Shown: positions 15,729 to 24,935 of the stretch, piece after piece | Layout of the letters: each line of letters begins with the position of its first letter | Numbering within the stretch: position 1 is the first letter of the stretch | Assembly: GCA_910583845.1 (NCBI GenBank) | Contig: CAJUAB010000039.1 | Coordinates: 1-42,872, forward strand | DNA: 42,872 nucleotides | From: an uncultured Acetatifactor sp. | GTDB lineage: Bacteria; Bacillota; Clostridia; Lachnospirales; Lachnospiraceae | Reading direction: 5' to 3' | Program-made: the position numbers and the translations under genes | Notes under the pieces: model-generated | Told to the model about the DNA's origin: nothing | What the model saw: only the letters and a program-made list of their open reading frames with translations | Database searches by the model: none

Positions 15729-18700
15729 ATGAAACGCAGAATTTTAAGTGTCATAATGGCGCTGGTCCTGTGTGTGGGTCTGTACCCCACAGGGGCGCTG
15801 GCAGAAGGAGCTGTATCAGGTTCCTGCACTCACCACACGGAGCATACCCCGGACTGTGGCTACATGGAAGCGGAACCGGGGGCGGAGTGTACCCATGAGC
15901 ATACGGAGGACTGTTATAAAACCGTGGAGGACTGTATCCACAAACATTCAGAAAGCTGCTATCCGGCGGACAATGCATCGGAAAGTGAGGCAACGCCCGC
16001 TGACGCAGAGGAAAAACAGCCCACAGAATGCAGCCATTCCTGTAGTGAGGGCAGCGGATGTATCACAAAGGAGCTGGACTGCCATCATGAGCATGACGAA
16101 TCCTGTGGCTACCGGGAAGCGGCGGAGGGAAGCCCATGCACCTTCGTGTGTGAGATATGCAAGGGTGGAACAGACGAAGTACCGGAGGATAGTACGGACG
16201 ATAATGAGATAAATGACGGAGATTCCGAAAATCCGGGAACAGAAAACGGAGATGAAGTAAAAGAACCGGATGACGGGCAGGAGGAATGTATCTGTGAGGA
16301 ACGATGCACAGAAGACAACGGCAACGGTGGTTGCCGTATCAACACAGACTGCCCGGTCTGCGGCGCAGAGGATGCCAGCCTGTCAGACTGCAAGGGGAAG
16401 GATGCAGAAGAAAGCACGGAAGATACGGAAGAAAACACAGACCAGCAGGAAGATACCGGCATCTGCAAGCACCATCAGGAACATGACGATGCCTGCGGCT
16501 ACCAGCCGGAATCGGAGGACAGCGAAGGCAGTCCGTGTACTTATGAGTGCCATATCTGCCCTGTTGAAGAACTGATTGCCGCCCTGCCGGATAAAGTGAC
16601 GGAGGATGTACGGGCGCAACTTGATAAGATACTTGCGCTTTTTGCGGAGCTGACAGAGGACGAACAGGAGCAGATCGACCTGTCCCGCTGTTATGAGCTG
16701 CAAGAGGCACTGGACGGGTCCAACGCCCCCGCCCCGGTAACGGAATCTGTCGAATATCAAGAAGCGTCCTGGGACGGCAGCCAAGTGACCTATGAGAGCA
16801 AGACCGAAAGCTGTACCCTCGTTGAAAACAGCACCGAGGCAATAGAATGGACTGCGGGCTGGTACGCGGTCAGCGGCTCCGTCACCATTTCCGAACCCGT
16901 CACCGTCAGCGGCGAAGTACGCCTGATCCTGACGGACGGCTGCACCTTAAACGCGGAAAAGGGCATCGTTGTGACCACCGGCAACAGCCTGACCATCTAC
17001 GCCCAAGAGCGCGGCGCCGGTACGCTGAATGCCACCGGCACTGGTTTCGTTGTTGTAGGTTTTGAGCATTGTGCCAGCGCAGGCATCGGCGGCGGCACCG
17101 AAACTCTTGATGGCGGCAGCATCACCATTCACGGCGGCGTAATTAACGCCACCGGCGGCTCCAGCGGCTCCAACGGCTACGGCGGCGCGGGCATCGGCGG
17201 TGGTGCCTCTTACTCTGAAAACGGCGTCAACAGCGGCACCGTCACGATTTATGGCGGCGCGATTACCGCCAACAGCGGCGAAGGGAGTGTCACTGGCGCA
17301 GGTATTGGCGGTGGCGGAAATGGTATGGATGGCGGTTCCGTAGGTAATATCACCATCTACGGCGGCAATGTCACGGCAACGTCTCGTGGAATTCAATCTG
17401 GTGGCGCGGGCATCGGCGGTGGCGGCGGCAGCAATTACTATGCGGCCGGCAACGGCACCGTCACCATCAGCGGCGGCATTGTTACCGCTGTTGGTGGCAA
17501 ATGTGCCGCGGGCATTGGCGGCGGCGGTGGGTATCAAGTCACTTCTTCCTTTGGTAGTATTAATATCACCGGAGGCATCGGTGACGTCACCATTACCGGC
17601 GGCATTGTGGACGCCATAGGCGGCGCAGCGGACTCCAGCGGCGACTATGCGGGCGCTCCCATCGGCAACGGCGGTAATGCCACCGGCATAGCGACCGTCA
17701 ACAAAACCACCGGCATTGTGTTTGAGAACGGCGTGGGGACGGTCTGTGGCAACGTGACCTTTAACGGCAGCTACGAAGTCCCCGCGGGCTACTCCCTGCA
17801 CATCCTCGCTGGGAACAGCCTGTCCGGGAGCGGTACTTTGACCGGCGGCGGGAGGTTTACCACCGACTTGTCGGAGGAGATCATTTCTGTCCCGCAGGAC
17901 TGGCACTATACCGGGGAGGATTTAACGGATCAGATCAAGGGCGCAGTCAGCCTGAACGGAGAAGTGACCATCTGCGAAAAGACATTCTCTGCCGATACAG
18001 ACGGCTGGACACTGAGCGTAGAAAAGGTGTCCGAGTTGGAGTATACCGTTAAATATACCCACTCTGAAAAGGGCACTCTCTCGAAAACTGTCACCATAGC
18101 CAAAGGACAGCCCTCTCTGTCCGATGCCGCAGCTTATAAAGCGGACGGCACGACACCTGCCACTACCTTTGGCGTTGGCGAAACGATCATCATAAAGGCC
18201 ACCCCCGCCCTTCCGGTCAACCCCGCCATGTTCGCGGCCAGCTTCACCGCACCGGGCGCGGGCCAAATGGCGGTTTACTATGGGGAAGAACAAATTTCGG
18301 CCCCCTCCACTGTGGAGAACGGTGTCCACACTATGACAGTAGATACCAATAATTTGCCGCCAGAGGCACTGAATAAGGTAATCGCCCTCAAAGTGAAATA
18401 CATTGAGAGCGATCATGCGTCTGGCGCGGATACCGAAGTGAAGGTTACTGTCACCGCCGTTGCGAAGGTGGAAAAGGACGGCGCTACCACCCTTGTGGAT
18501 AAGACGGCATTTCTAAATGCGTTCAAGGATAGCGCAAATAACGGCGTGACGATTACGATGCTGAACAATGTGGAGCTGACGAAGGATGAGAGTATCACTT
18601 TGTATTGCAGCTGTACTTTGGATTTGAACGGTCATACTATCAGTCAACCTGACATAACTCCTTCTACAGTTTCCATCGGGAGAGGTACGGTTACGATCAA

Positions 18701-21700
18701 GGACAGCGGGACCGGCGGAGAAATTCGGAGCGGCAACATTGCAATCGGAGTAAGTTTTGGAACTGTATCCATAGAAAGCGGGACTGTTTCAGGTTCTTAT
18801 GTAGGTGTGCAGGTCACAGGGGGGAGCGTAAACATTTCTGGTACTGCGGTTATCTCAGGGGGTAATAACGTAGGATTGTTAGTGGAGAGAAACGGAACAG
18901 CAGTCCTCTCCGGCGGAACCTTCACTGGAAGAATGGCAATAGAAGTAAATAACGGTGCGTCTGTCACATTGAAAGAGCTGCTTGCACAAGGATATGCCTA
19001 TCATAGAAATGATCTGCCCATTACAAAAGCAGAAGGATGGGTGGATAGTAGCACCTGGGGGGAAGTATCACTTGATACAAAAGCCAATCTGGCTGGCCCA
19101 GTGACAGTGAAGCAGTGCGAGCACACTGGCGAGGGTGTTTGCACATACACTCATACTTCCGGCACCACCACCCACCAGAAAACCTGCCTTGCCTGCGGCA
19201 ATAAGTGGGATGAAGAAAATTGCAGCTTTGGTGAAAACGGAAAATGCGCCTGTGAAGCTGTGCTGGCGGTGGCGCTGAAAGACAATACGGAGCTGACCTA
19301 CACCGGCGAGGCGCAGACACCGGAAGTCAATGTCACAGTGGACGGAATAGTGTTGGTGGCGGAAAAGTATCAGCTCAGTTACGACAACAACATCAACGCC
19401 GGAAATACGGCAAAAGTGACCGTCACTGGCACAACGTTCACCGGCACCTTCACGCTGCCCTTCACAATTAAACCGGCCACGCCTACGCTTGCATGGGAAA
19501 GCACTACACAAGAACTGACCTACACCGGCAACGAGGCGATGATTACTGCACCCAAAGCCACAGGGCTGAACGACATTCAACTTGACATCACCCACGACAC
19601 AGGCCCCTGCCGTTTTTCCTATGCAGCGCAGGGCGACAGCACCTTTACGAATGGCCTGCCCATCAACGCCGGGACTTACACCATCAAGGCCAGCATCGCG
19701 GCAAAGGGCAATTATGCCGCCGCTGACAGCACAAATACACTGACGCTGACCATCAATAAGGCACCGGGGACACTGACGGTTCCTGAAACACAGATCAGCA
19801 GGAAATATGGCGATGCGGCGTTTTCGTTAAACTGCTCCACAAACGGGGATGGCAGAATATCCCATAAATCCTCCAAAGAGGATGTGGCTTCAGTTTCGGC
19901 AGACGGCACGGTGCTGATAACAGGGGCGGGAACTGCCGTGATTACGGTTTCCCTTGAGGAAGGTGCAAATTACAGTGCCGCTGGAGACAGAACAATAACC
20001 GTCTATGTGGACAAAAAAGACGGTTATACGGTGGAGACTTTAAACAGGAGCTACCTGTATTCCAGGGAGAACACGGACAGCATTGACCTTGCAGCGCTGC
20101 TCCCCAAAGACTGTGGTACTGTAGCTTACGGGCCACCGCAGTATCGAAAGGACTGGGTATACAGTACAGCCCCTGCCGTTACGGATGGGAAGCTGTCCTA
20201 CACACTGGGAACCGGAAACATAAACGATGAGGACAGCATTACCGTCACCGTGACTACACGGAATTATGCGGATATCACCATCACCATAAAGGCCAAGCTG
20301 ACCGACCGGATACCTGTGGAACTGAAAGAGGGCACGGAAGTAACCCTGGCAGGCAATACCCTCATTTATGGGGAGAGTCTGTCAAAGCTGGAATTCAACA
20401 ATGCCGTCTTTGTGGATGGCGATGGGAACACAGTGGAAGGCAACCTTGCATGGAAAGACGCTGCAGCCAGGCCAAATGCAGGAACCGCAAGTGCAATATG
20501 GGTGTTTACCCCCACTGATCAAACGTATGCTTCCGTAGAAGGGATGGCAGCAATCACGGTAAACAAGGCAGTCCCGGCTGTATCCGCAGCCCCCACAGTG
20601 GCGGGCAGGGTATATGACCCTTTGCGGGTATTGGAAAAGGGCGACTTGTCCGGCGGCGCGGTAGGCGGCGTGGACGGAATGGAGCTGACGGGCGAGTGGA
20701 GCTGGCAGAGCGCAGATATTGTCATTGTCCCGACTGTGAATAACAGCGGATATGTGGCAGTCTTTACACCGACAGATATAACGAACTATGAAACCGTCAC
20801 CAGGACCATCACGGTGGCAGTGGAAAAAGCAACGCCGTACATCGCCGTGATCCCTGTAGCGGCGGGGATCACCTATGGGGAGACATTAAAGGATTCCTCC
20901 CTGACAGGAGGAATCGTACAGTACGGCAACGGCGCAGGGCAGGCAGGAAACGGCGACGGGAGCACCACTGCGGTATCTGGGACATTCACCTGGAAGGAGC
21001 CTTCCGTAAAGCCCGCAGTGGCTGACAGCAACATGACAGAGTATACGGTAATATTTATGCCTTCCGATACGGCAGATTATAATCCCGCGGAAACAAAGGT
21101 AAAACTGACTGTAAATAAGGCACAGAATGCACCGAATATGCCGGGCAGTGCGATGGATGTATCGAACAGTATTGAAAAAGCAGGGGACGTACCGCTGCCG
21201 GAAGGCTGGGAGTGGCAGACATCTGATAAAGACATAGCCCTTGAAGCAGGGGTGGCGGTAAATGCCGTGGCAGTTTATACCGGGGCTGACAAAGGCAACT
21301 ATGAGCAGGAAACGGTAACGGTTGCGATCACAAGGTCGGCCTGTGACCATACGGCAGGGGATGTCCTTTATACCGGCGCAGGCGAAAGGGCGCCCACCTG
21401 TAGGGCGGACGGACTGGGACACAGGGAATGCACCAAATGCGGCGCCGTGACGGAATCAGGGGTCGTGGTAAAGGCGCTGGGGCATATCGGCGGGACGGCA
21501 ACCTGTTCCAGCCGTGCGGTCTGCACCCGCTGCGGGCAGCCTTATGGCGGTACGGACGGCAACATCCATGGCAGTACGCAGGTGCGCGGGAGCAGGGCGG
21601 CAACCTGCACGGCAGGCGGCTATACCGGGGACAGCTACTGTAAGGACTGCGGCGCGAAGACGAAAGCAGGCAGCGCGACACCGGCATTAGGGCATAACTA

Positions 21701-22868
21701 TACAAACACGGTGACCAAAGAACCAACCACAGGCAGCGAAGGCATACGGACCTATACCTGCACCCGCTGCGGACATAAGTTTACGGAGAGCATACCGAAA
21801 CTGCCGGAGGAAACACACCGTCATTCCTATACGGAGAGCGTGACGAAGCAGCCCAACTGCACGGACACCGGGGTACGGACCCATGCCTGCTCCTGCGGTG
21901 ACAGCTATACTGAAACCATAGCGGCGCTGGGGCATCATTATCAGAGCAGCGAGACAAGGAAACCTACCGCCACGGCGGAGGGAGTCATGACTTACACCTG
22001 TGACCGCTGCGGGCACAGCTACACAAGGCCGATAGAGAAGCTGCCGGGAGAAGGCACAACAGATCCGGGGACCGGACAGCCGGGAGAGACAGAACCGGGA
22101 GGCGGCAATGCGGAAGAAACCACGCCTAAACCTGGCAGGCCGTTCATCAAAGGAGAGGACGGCAAGACAGGCTGGGACGTGATCCGTGCCGAGGAAGAAA
22201 AGGCACAGGAAGGCAGCTTCATCAACGTGGATATGAACGGCTCTGTGGTGGTTCCGGGAGATATTTTTGACAGCATTAAGGGAAGGGACATCGTCATCAC
22301 CTTCGACATGGGCAGCGGCATCCTCTGGAGCGTGGACGGAAAGAGCATTACAACGGATAAAGCGGGCGACATAGATTTTTCCGTAAAGACGGGCGTGGAT
22401 ACCGTACCGGTGGATATTATCAACAATGCCACCGGGGAGAGATACAGTATCCAGATCAGCCTCGCCTATGAAGGGGAGTTCGGCTTTACGGCAGCGCTTT
22501 CCATAAATCTTGGCAAAGAGAACGCCGGATATACGGCAAGCCTGTATTATTATAACGAAAGCACCGGGGAGCTTGAATTTATCTGTGCGGATGAGATATC
22601 GGCAGACGGCACGGTATCCCTTGCCTTTACCCATGCGTCCGATTATGTGATTGCGATAGAGGGGGAACAGGAAGAAGAAAGCAGTAATGCCACAGGGCCT
22701 GTACAGCCGGAATCACCGGACACAAACGGCACCGGGGCGACAGAAGAAAGTCCCCAGACGGGGCAGGTATGGAGGCCGTGGTGGATTGTGGCGGTCGGCC
22801 TGCTGGTGATCGTCATGGGAATCGGCGTATTCTTTGTGGTAAAGAAAAAACAGGAGACAGACAGTTAA
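15729..22868 (+). CDS. Giant cell-wall-anchored surface protein with MBG-like repeats (2379 aa)
   Basis: ATG 15729 follows AAGGAGGGAG. A signal peptide (MKRRILSVIMALVLCVGLY ... ALAEG) is followed by Cys/His-rich repeats of the type C-x-H-x-H-x-x-x-C (about 33-290), an acidic linker, and a Gly-rich beta-helix-like region (about 370-700, recurring GGAGIGGG and VTIYGG). Beta-sandwich repeats resembling MBG/YDG domains follow, marked by LTYTG and AGTYT-type motifs (about 1150-1830), then several C-x-x-C-G repeats with ALGH spacers (about 1870-2110) and a beta domain. The C-terminus has SPQTG (2341-2345), a membrane helix and KKK, a non-canonical sortase signal. It probably acts in adhesion or as a stalk on the cell surface. 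The Gly-rich part is much GC-richer than its flanks. Paired cysteines may bind metal or form disulfides. Confidence 0.88.
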   Translation: MKRRILSVIMALVLCVGLYPTGALAEGAVSGSCTHHTEHTPDCGYMEAEPGAECTHEHTEDCYKTVEDCIHKHSESCYPADNASESEATPADAEEKQPTECSHSCSEGSGCITKELDCHHEHDESCGYREAAEGSPCTFVCEICKGGTDEVPEDSTDDNEINDGDSENPGTENGDEVKEPDDGQEECICEERCTEDNGNGGCRINTDCPVCGAEDASLSDCKGKDAEESTEDTEENTDQQEDTGICKHHQEHDDACGYQPESEDSEGSPCTYECHICPVEELIAALPDKVTEDVRAQLDKILALFAELTEDEQEQIDLSRCYELQEALDGSNAPAPVTESVEYQEASWDGSQVTYESKTESCTLVENSTEAIEWTAGWYAVSGSVTISEPVTVSGEVRLILTDGCTLNAEKGIVVTTGNSLTIYAQERGAGTLNATGTGFVVVGFEHCASAGIGGGTETLDGGSITIHGGVINATGGSSGSNGYGGAGIGGGASYSENGVNSGTVTIYGGAITANSGEGSVTGAGIGGGGNGMDGGSVGNITIYGGNVTATSRGIQSGGAGIGGGGGSNYYAAGNGTVTISGGIVTAVGGKCAAGIGGGGGYQVTSSFGSINITGGIGDVTITGGIVDAIGGAADSSGDYAGAPIGNGGNATGIATVNKTTGIVFENGVGTVCGNVTFNGSYEVPAGYSLHILAGNSLSGSGTLTGGGRFTTDLSEEIISVPQDWHYTGEDLTDQIKGAVSLNGEVTICEKTFSADTDGWTLSVEKVSELEYTVKYTHSEKGTLSKTVTIAKGQPSLSDAAAYKADGTTPATTFGVGETIIIKATPALPVNPAMFAASFTAPGAGQMAVYYGEEQISAPSTVENGVHTMTVDTNNLPPEALNKVIALKVKYIESDHASGADTEVKVTVTAVAKVEKDGATTLVDKTAFLNAFKDSANNGVTITMLNNVELTKDESITLYCSCTLDLNGHTISQPDITPSTVSIGRGTVTIKDSGTGGEIRSGNIAIGVSFGTVSIESGTVSGSYVGVQVTGGSVNISGTAVISGGNNVGLLVERNGTAVLSGGTFTGRMAIEVNNGASVTLKELLAQGYAYHRNDLPITKAEGWVDSSTWGEVSLDTKANLAGPVTVKQCEHTGEGVCTYTHTSGTTTHQKTCLACGNKWDEENCSFGENGKCACEAVLAVALKDNTELTYTGEAQTPEVNVTVDGIVLVAEKYQLSYDNNINAGNTAKVTVTGTTFTGTFTLPFTIKPATPTLAWESTTQELTYTGNEAMITAPKATGLNDIQLDITHDTGPCRFSYAAQGDSTFTNGLPINAGTYTIKASIAAKGNYAAADSTNTLTLTINKAPGTLTVPETQISRKYGDAAFSLNCSTNGDGRISHKSSKEDVASVSADGTVLITGAGTAVITVSLEEGANYSAAGDRTITVYVDKKDGYTVETLNRSYLYSRENTDSIDLAALLPKDCGTVAYGPPQYRKDWVYSTAPAVTDGKLSYTLGTGNINDEDSITVTVTTRNYADITITIKAKLTDRIPVELKEGTEVTLAGNTLIYGESLSKLEFNNAVFVDGDGNTVEGNLAWKDAAARPNAGTASAIWVFTPTDQTYASVEGMAAITVNKAVPAVSAAPTVAGRVYDPLRVLEKGDLSGGAVGGVDGMELTGEWSWQSADIVIVPTVNNSGYVAVFTPTDITNYETVTRTITVAVEKATPYIAVIPVAAGITYGETLKDSSLTGGIVQYGNGAGQAGNGDGSTTAVSGTFTWKEPSVKPAVADSNMTEYTVIFMPSDTADYNPAETKVKLTVNKAQNAPNMPGSAMDVSNSIEKAGDVPLPEGWEWQTSDKDIALEAGVAVNAVAVYTGADKGNYEQETVTVAITRSACDHTAGDVLYTGAGERAPTCRADGLGHRECTKCGAVTESGVVVKALGHIGGTATCSSRAVCTRCGQPYGGTDGNIHGSTQVRGSRAATCTAGGYTGDSYCKDCGAKTKAGSATPALGHNYTNTVTKEPTTGSEGIRTYTCTRCGHKFTESIPKLPEETHRHSYTESVTKQPNCTDTGVRTHACSCGDSYTETIAALGHHYQSSETRKPTATAEGVMTYTCDRCGHSYTRPIEKLPGEGTTDPGTGQPGETEPGGGNAEETTPKPGRPFIKGEDGKTGWDVIRAEEEKAQEGSFINVDMNGSVVVPGDIFDSIKGRDIVITFDMGSGILWSVDGKSITTDKAGDIDFSVKTGVDTVPVDIINNATGERYSIQISLAYEGEFGFTAALSINLGKENAGYTASLYYYNESTGELEFICADEISADGTVSLAFTHASDYVIAIEGEQEEESSNATGPVQPESPDTNGTGATEESPQTGQVWRPWWIVAVGLLVIVMGIGVFFVVKKKQETDS

Positions 22869-22875
22869 AAACCGG

Positions 22876-22896
22876 CCGCAGGGAAGTTCCCTGCGG
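22876..22896 (+). terminator. Hairpin after the surface-protein gene
   Basis: CCGCAGGGA and TCCCTGCGG form a 9-bp perfect stem with a 3-base loop, seven bases after the stop. No T-run follows, so termination efficiency is doubtful. Confidence 0.5.
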
Positions 22897-22939
22897 TACG
22901 GTAAAACAGAAAAAAACGGGAGGGAATATCTAAGGCTTT

Positions 22940-23143
22940 ATGGAGCATGCGGTGAGCGGGAATGTCTATGCGGGGACAGCCATGAGCCGCCGCGCCGTTT
23001 AGCAGATGGGCGGGACCCTGAAACCCGGCGCTGCGGGCCATGTGGACTGCGGGCTTGGCAAGGTGACCATGCAGGGAGGCAACAGCATCATTGAGCCGAC
23101 CAAGGAGATCGGTTTTCAGGACTATGGCGGGAAGAAATATTAG
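22940..23143 (+). pseudogene. Gene fragment with an in-frame TAG
   Basis: ATG 22940 opens MEHAVSGNVYAGTAMSRRAV, then a TAG at 23000, and the same frame continues QMGGTLKPGAAGHVDCGLG and onward to a second TAG at 23141. Both sides of the first stop read as protein, so this is most likely the 3' end of a decayed mobile-element gene. Nothing else in the window suggests stop-codon reassignment. The family is not recognised. Confidence 0.4.
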
Positions 23144-23182
23144 GAGATAACCTGGGGGGAGGTTCCTTTGCAGGTACAGTAC

Positions 23183-23371
23183 TCACCGGGAACAGAGGCA
23201 CCGGCTGAGAAGAATGTCTACTGTGATTCCATCAAAGTGTATGATCTTATTCAACATTTCTCTCAGCTTGGTATCCGGTACAGTCGGCCGGCTCTCATTA
23301 AAATACTTTGACACACTCAACTGCGAAATATTATTTGGAAGCTGATCTATTGACAATACGATGGTAAACAA
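23183..23371 (-). pseudogene. Unrecognised minus-strand fragment
   Basis: A 62-residue frame (with LPNNISQLSVSKYFNES, then LREMLNKIIHFDG) has protein-like composition and a helix-rich middle. It lacks an ATG and a ribosome site, and its 5' side overlaps the promoter at 23350. It is either a 3' remnant of an older gene or chance. Confidence 0.22.
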
Positions 23372-23378
23372 TTACAAT
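23350..23378 (+). promoter_or_regulatory. Promoter of the peptide/radical SAM operon
   Basis: TTGACA (23350-23355) and TACAAT (23373-23378) lie 17 bases apart. The leader contains a 13-codon ORF (23402-23443, MDSRELREGCVKE) with AAGGGG before it and a small TCCCG/CGGGA hairpin, possibly a leader peptide. Confidence 0.65.
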
Positions 23379-23473
23379 GGATAACAAAGAAGGGGATCAT
23401 AATGGATTCCCGTGAATTGCGGGAGGGATGTGTCAAAGAGTAGACGGCGCTATCGCGGAAAGGGAGCACAGCT

Positions 23474-23722
23474 ATGGGATTCTGTCCTTATTTACGTGGC
23501 AAAAAATGTACAATTCTCGGTCAGGAGCGCACTTTTTTCCAAAGAATGTTTTCATGCTCTTTATCATGCTCGCTATATCAATATGAAATTCAGAAAAGAA
23601 AAGCCAACGGGACTGTTCAACATGAGGATTCTCATGAGGATTCCCATGATGACAATGGCGGTTGGGATCTTGAGAGTCATTGCGACAACGGAACAAGTCA
23701 TCATGACGATTATTACTGTTGA
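23474..23722 (+). CDS. Cys-rich small peptide, candidate RiPP precursor (82 aa)
   Basis: ATG 23474 follows AGGGAG by eight bases. The N-terminal part has four cysteines (C4, C12, C28, C32) in a compact aromatic region (MGFCPYLRGKKC ... ERTFFQRMF). After a basic KRK at 41-43, the C-terminal 35 residues are almost entirely H, D, E, S, G and N with repeated EDSH units (51-58), two further cysteines (C70, C82) and an aromatic YYC end. The stop is 14 bases before the radical SAM/SPASM gene under one promoter. A leader-like N-terminus plus a low-complexity His/Asp/Ser tail next to a SPASM enzyme is what a ribosomally made, radical-modified peptide looks like. The family is not recognised; a metal-binding small protein is the alternative. 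Confidence 0.6.
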   Translation: MGFCPYLRGKKCTILGQERTFFQRMFSCSLSCSLYQYEIQKRKANGTVQHEDSHEDSHDDNGGWDLESHCDNGTSHHDDYYC

Positions 23723-23736
23723 TTAAGGGAAGAAAG

Positions 23737-24834
23737 ATGCAGGAAAGGCGACATATAAGTATTCTGGTATTGCCCACAGACGCGTGTAATATGCATTGCT
23801 CCTATTGCTTTCATGCCCCTCATCATACAGATGAAAAGAAAATGGATATTCGGATGGTAAGAAAACTTTATGAGGCGGCCGCCGCTGATTATACCGATGT
23901 CCATCTCATCTGGCATGGCGGTGAACCGTTGTTAATGGGGGCAGATTTTTATCGCGAGGCGATCGGGATGCAGAAGGAATATCCGGCAACACAGTTTAAA
24001 AACAGCATGCAAAGTAATATATCCTTGATTACAGAAGACATTGCGGATTGTATCAAGGATTGTCATATAAAAATGGGCTCCTCATTTGATGGGGTCAGAA
24101 ATGAGATTCTTCGCGGGAACACGGATCTTATCATGAGAAACGGGGAAGTTCTGAAATGCCACGGCATTCAGTGCGGTTTTATCATGGTGTTGTCTGCAAA
24201 AAACATAGACACATTGATAGAAAGCTATGAGCTGTTCAAAAGGCTTGGCACAGGCTTTTCGATGAATCCGTATATCGGAGGAAACGGGTCTGACAGTAAG
24301 CGCTTTTCTCTTGACGCAGAGCATACGATCGGGAAGCTGATAGATTTTTTTGAGTATTGGATACAGGATACTTTTTGCAATATATCGGTTACGAATTTTG
24401 AACGTATCCTTTTATTTATCAGTAAAGGACAGAAAAATGTTTGTAAATACAGTTCCTGCATGGGGAGGTGGATGGCCGTAAGACATGACGGCAGACTGAT
24501 GCCCTGCAACCGATATTTTCCATTGGAATATTCCTACGGAAATCTTAGCGATTATACACATTTGTCGGAGGCTTTCTTGAGTAAGGGATTCAAAAAGCTG
24601 ATTTCGCAGTCTGTGATCAGAAGGAATAAGTGTAAGCAATGTGAGATATATGATTTCTGCGAGGGCGGATGCAATCATGTGGCATATCATGAAAATGGAA
24701 TCAGCAATAACGGAGGCAGGAGCTGTCAAATATTGCGGGAAGTATTTCCGTATATACAGAAAAGATTTTTACAGATTCAGCATGAAGGAAATTATGAGCG
24801 TTATAACCCGGTTCTTCTGAAGTTTGCCAGATGA
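23737..24834 (+). CDS. Radical SAM/SPASM enzyme, probable peptide maturase (365 aa)
   Basis: The cluster motif C17-x-x-x-C21-x-x-C24 (DACNMHCSYC) binds the S-adenosylmethionine 4Fe-4S cluster, and IWHGGEPLL follows as the usual GGEP motif. The C-terminal part has the SPASM pattern for auxiliary clusters: C in CKYSSC, DGRLMPCNRYFP, then CKQCEIYDFCEGGC. Such enzymes include sulfatase maturases and RiPP maturases. No sulfatase gene is nearby, while a Cys-rich peptide gene lies 14 bases upstream, so I infer peptide modification. ATG 23737 was chosen because it follows AAGGGAAG; an upstream TTG (23719) overlaps the peptide stop. No protease or exporter is visible nearby. Confidence 0.85.
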   Translation: MQERRHISILVLPTDACNMHCSYCFHAPHHTDEKKMDIRMVRKLYEAAAADYTDVHLIWHGGEPLLMGADFYREAIGMQKEYPATQFKNSMQSNISLITEDIADCIKDCHIKMGSSFDGVRNEILRGNTDLIMRNGEVLKCHGIQCGFIMVLSAKNIDTLIESYELFKRLGTGFSMNPYIGGNGSDSKRFSLDAEHTIGKLIDFFEYWIQDTFCNISVTNFERILLFISKGQKNVCKYSSCMGRWMAVRHDGRLMPCNRYFPLEYSYGNLSDYTHLSEAFLSKGFKKLISQSVIRRNKCKQCEIYDFCEGGCNHVAYHENGISNNGGRSCQILREVFPYIQKRFLQIQHEGNYERYNPVLLKFAR

Positions 24835-24860
24835 CAGGGCATGAAATGGCGGCATACGCC

Positions 24861-24902
24861 CATTGGCCGCGCTGTCCGGATAACCGGACGGCGCGGCCAA
24901 TG
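24861..24902. terminator. Strong bidirectional hairpin between convergent genes
   Basis: CATTGGCCGCGC-T-GTCCGG pairs with CCGGAC-G-GCGCGGCCAATG around an ATAA loop, a 19-bp stem with one T-G pair. It lies between the radical SAM gene and nagA, which converge. There is no T-run, but the length suggests a transcription barrier for both strands. Confidence 0.65.
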
Positions 24903-24935
24903 TGTGTCGTGAAAAGAACAGGCGGATACGGGCGC

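Noticed and set aside
16947..17906. A 319-residue minus-strand open frame
   Set aside because: It is antisense to the Gly-rich repeats of the surface protein; the Ala/Asp/Gly-rich repeats simply mirror GGC-type codons.
22940..23143. Pyrrolysine or other TAG recoding
   Set aside because: No pyl genes are visible and genes elsewhere in the window use stop codons normally; simple decay explains the TAG.
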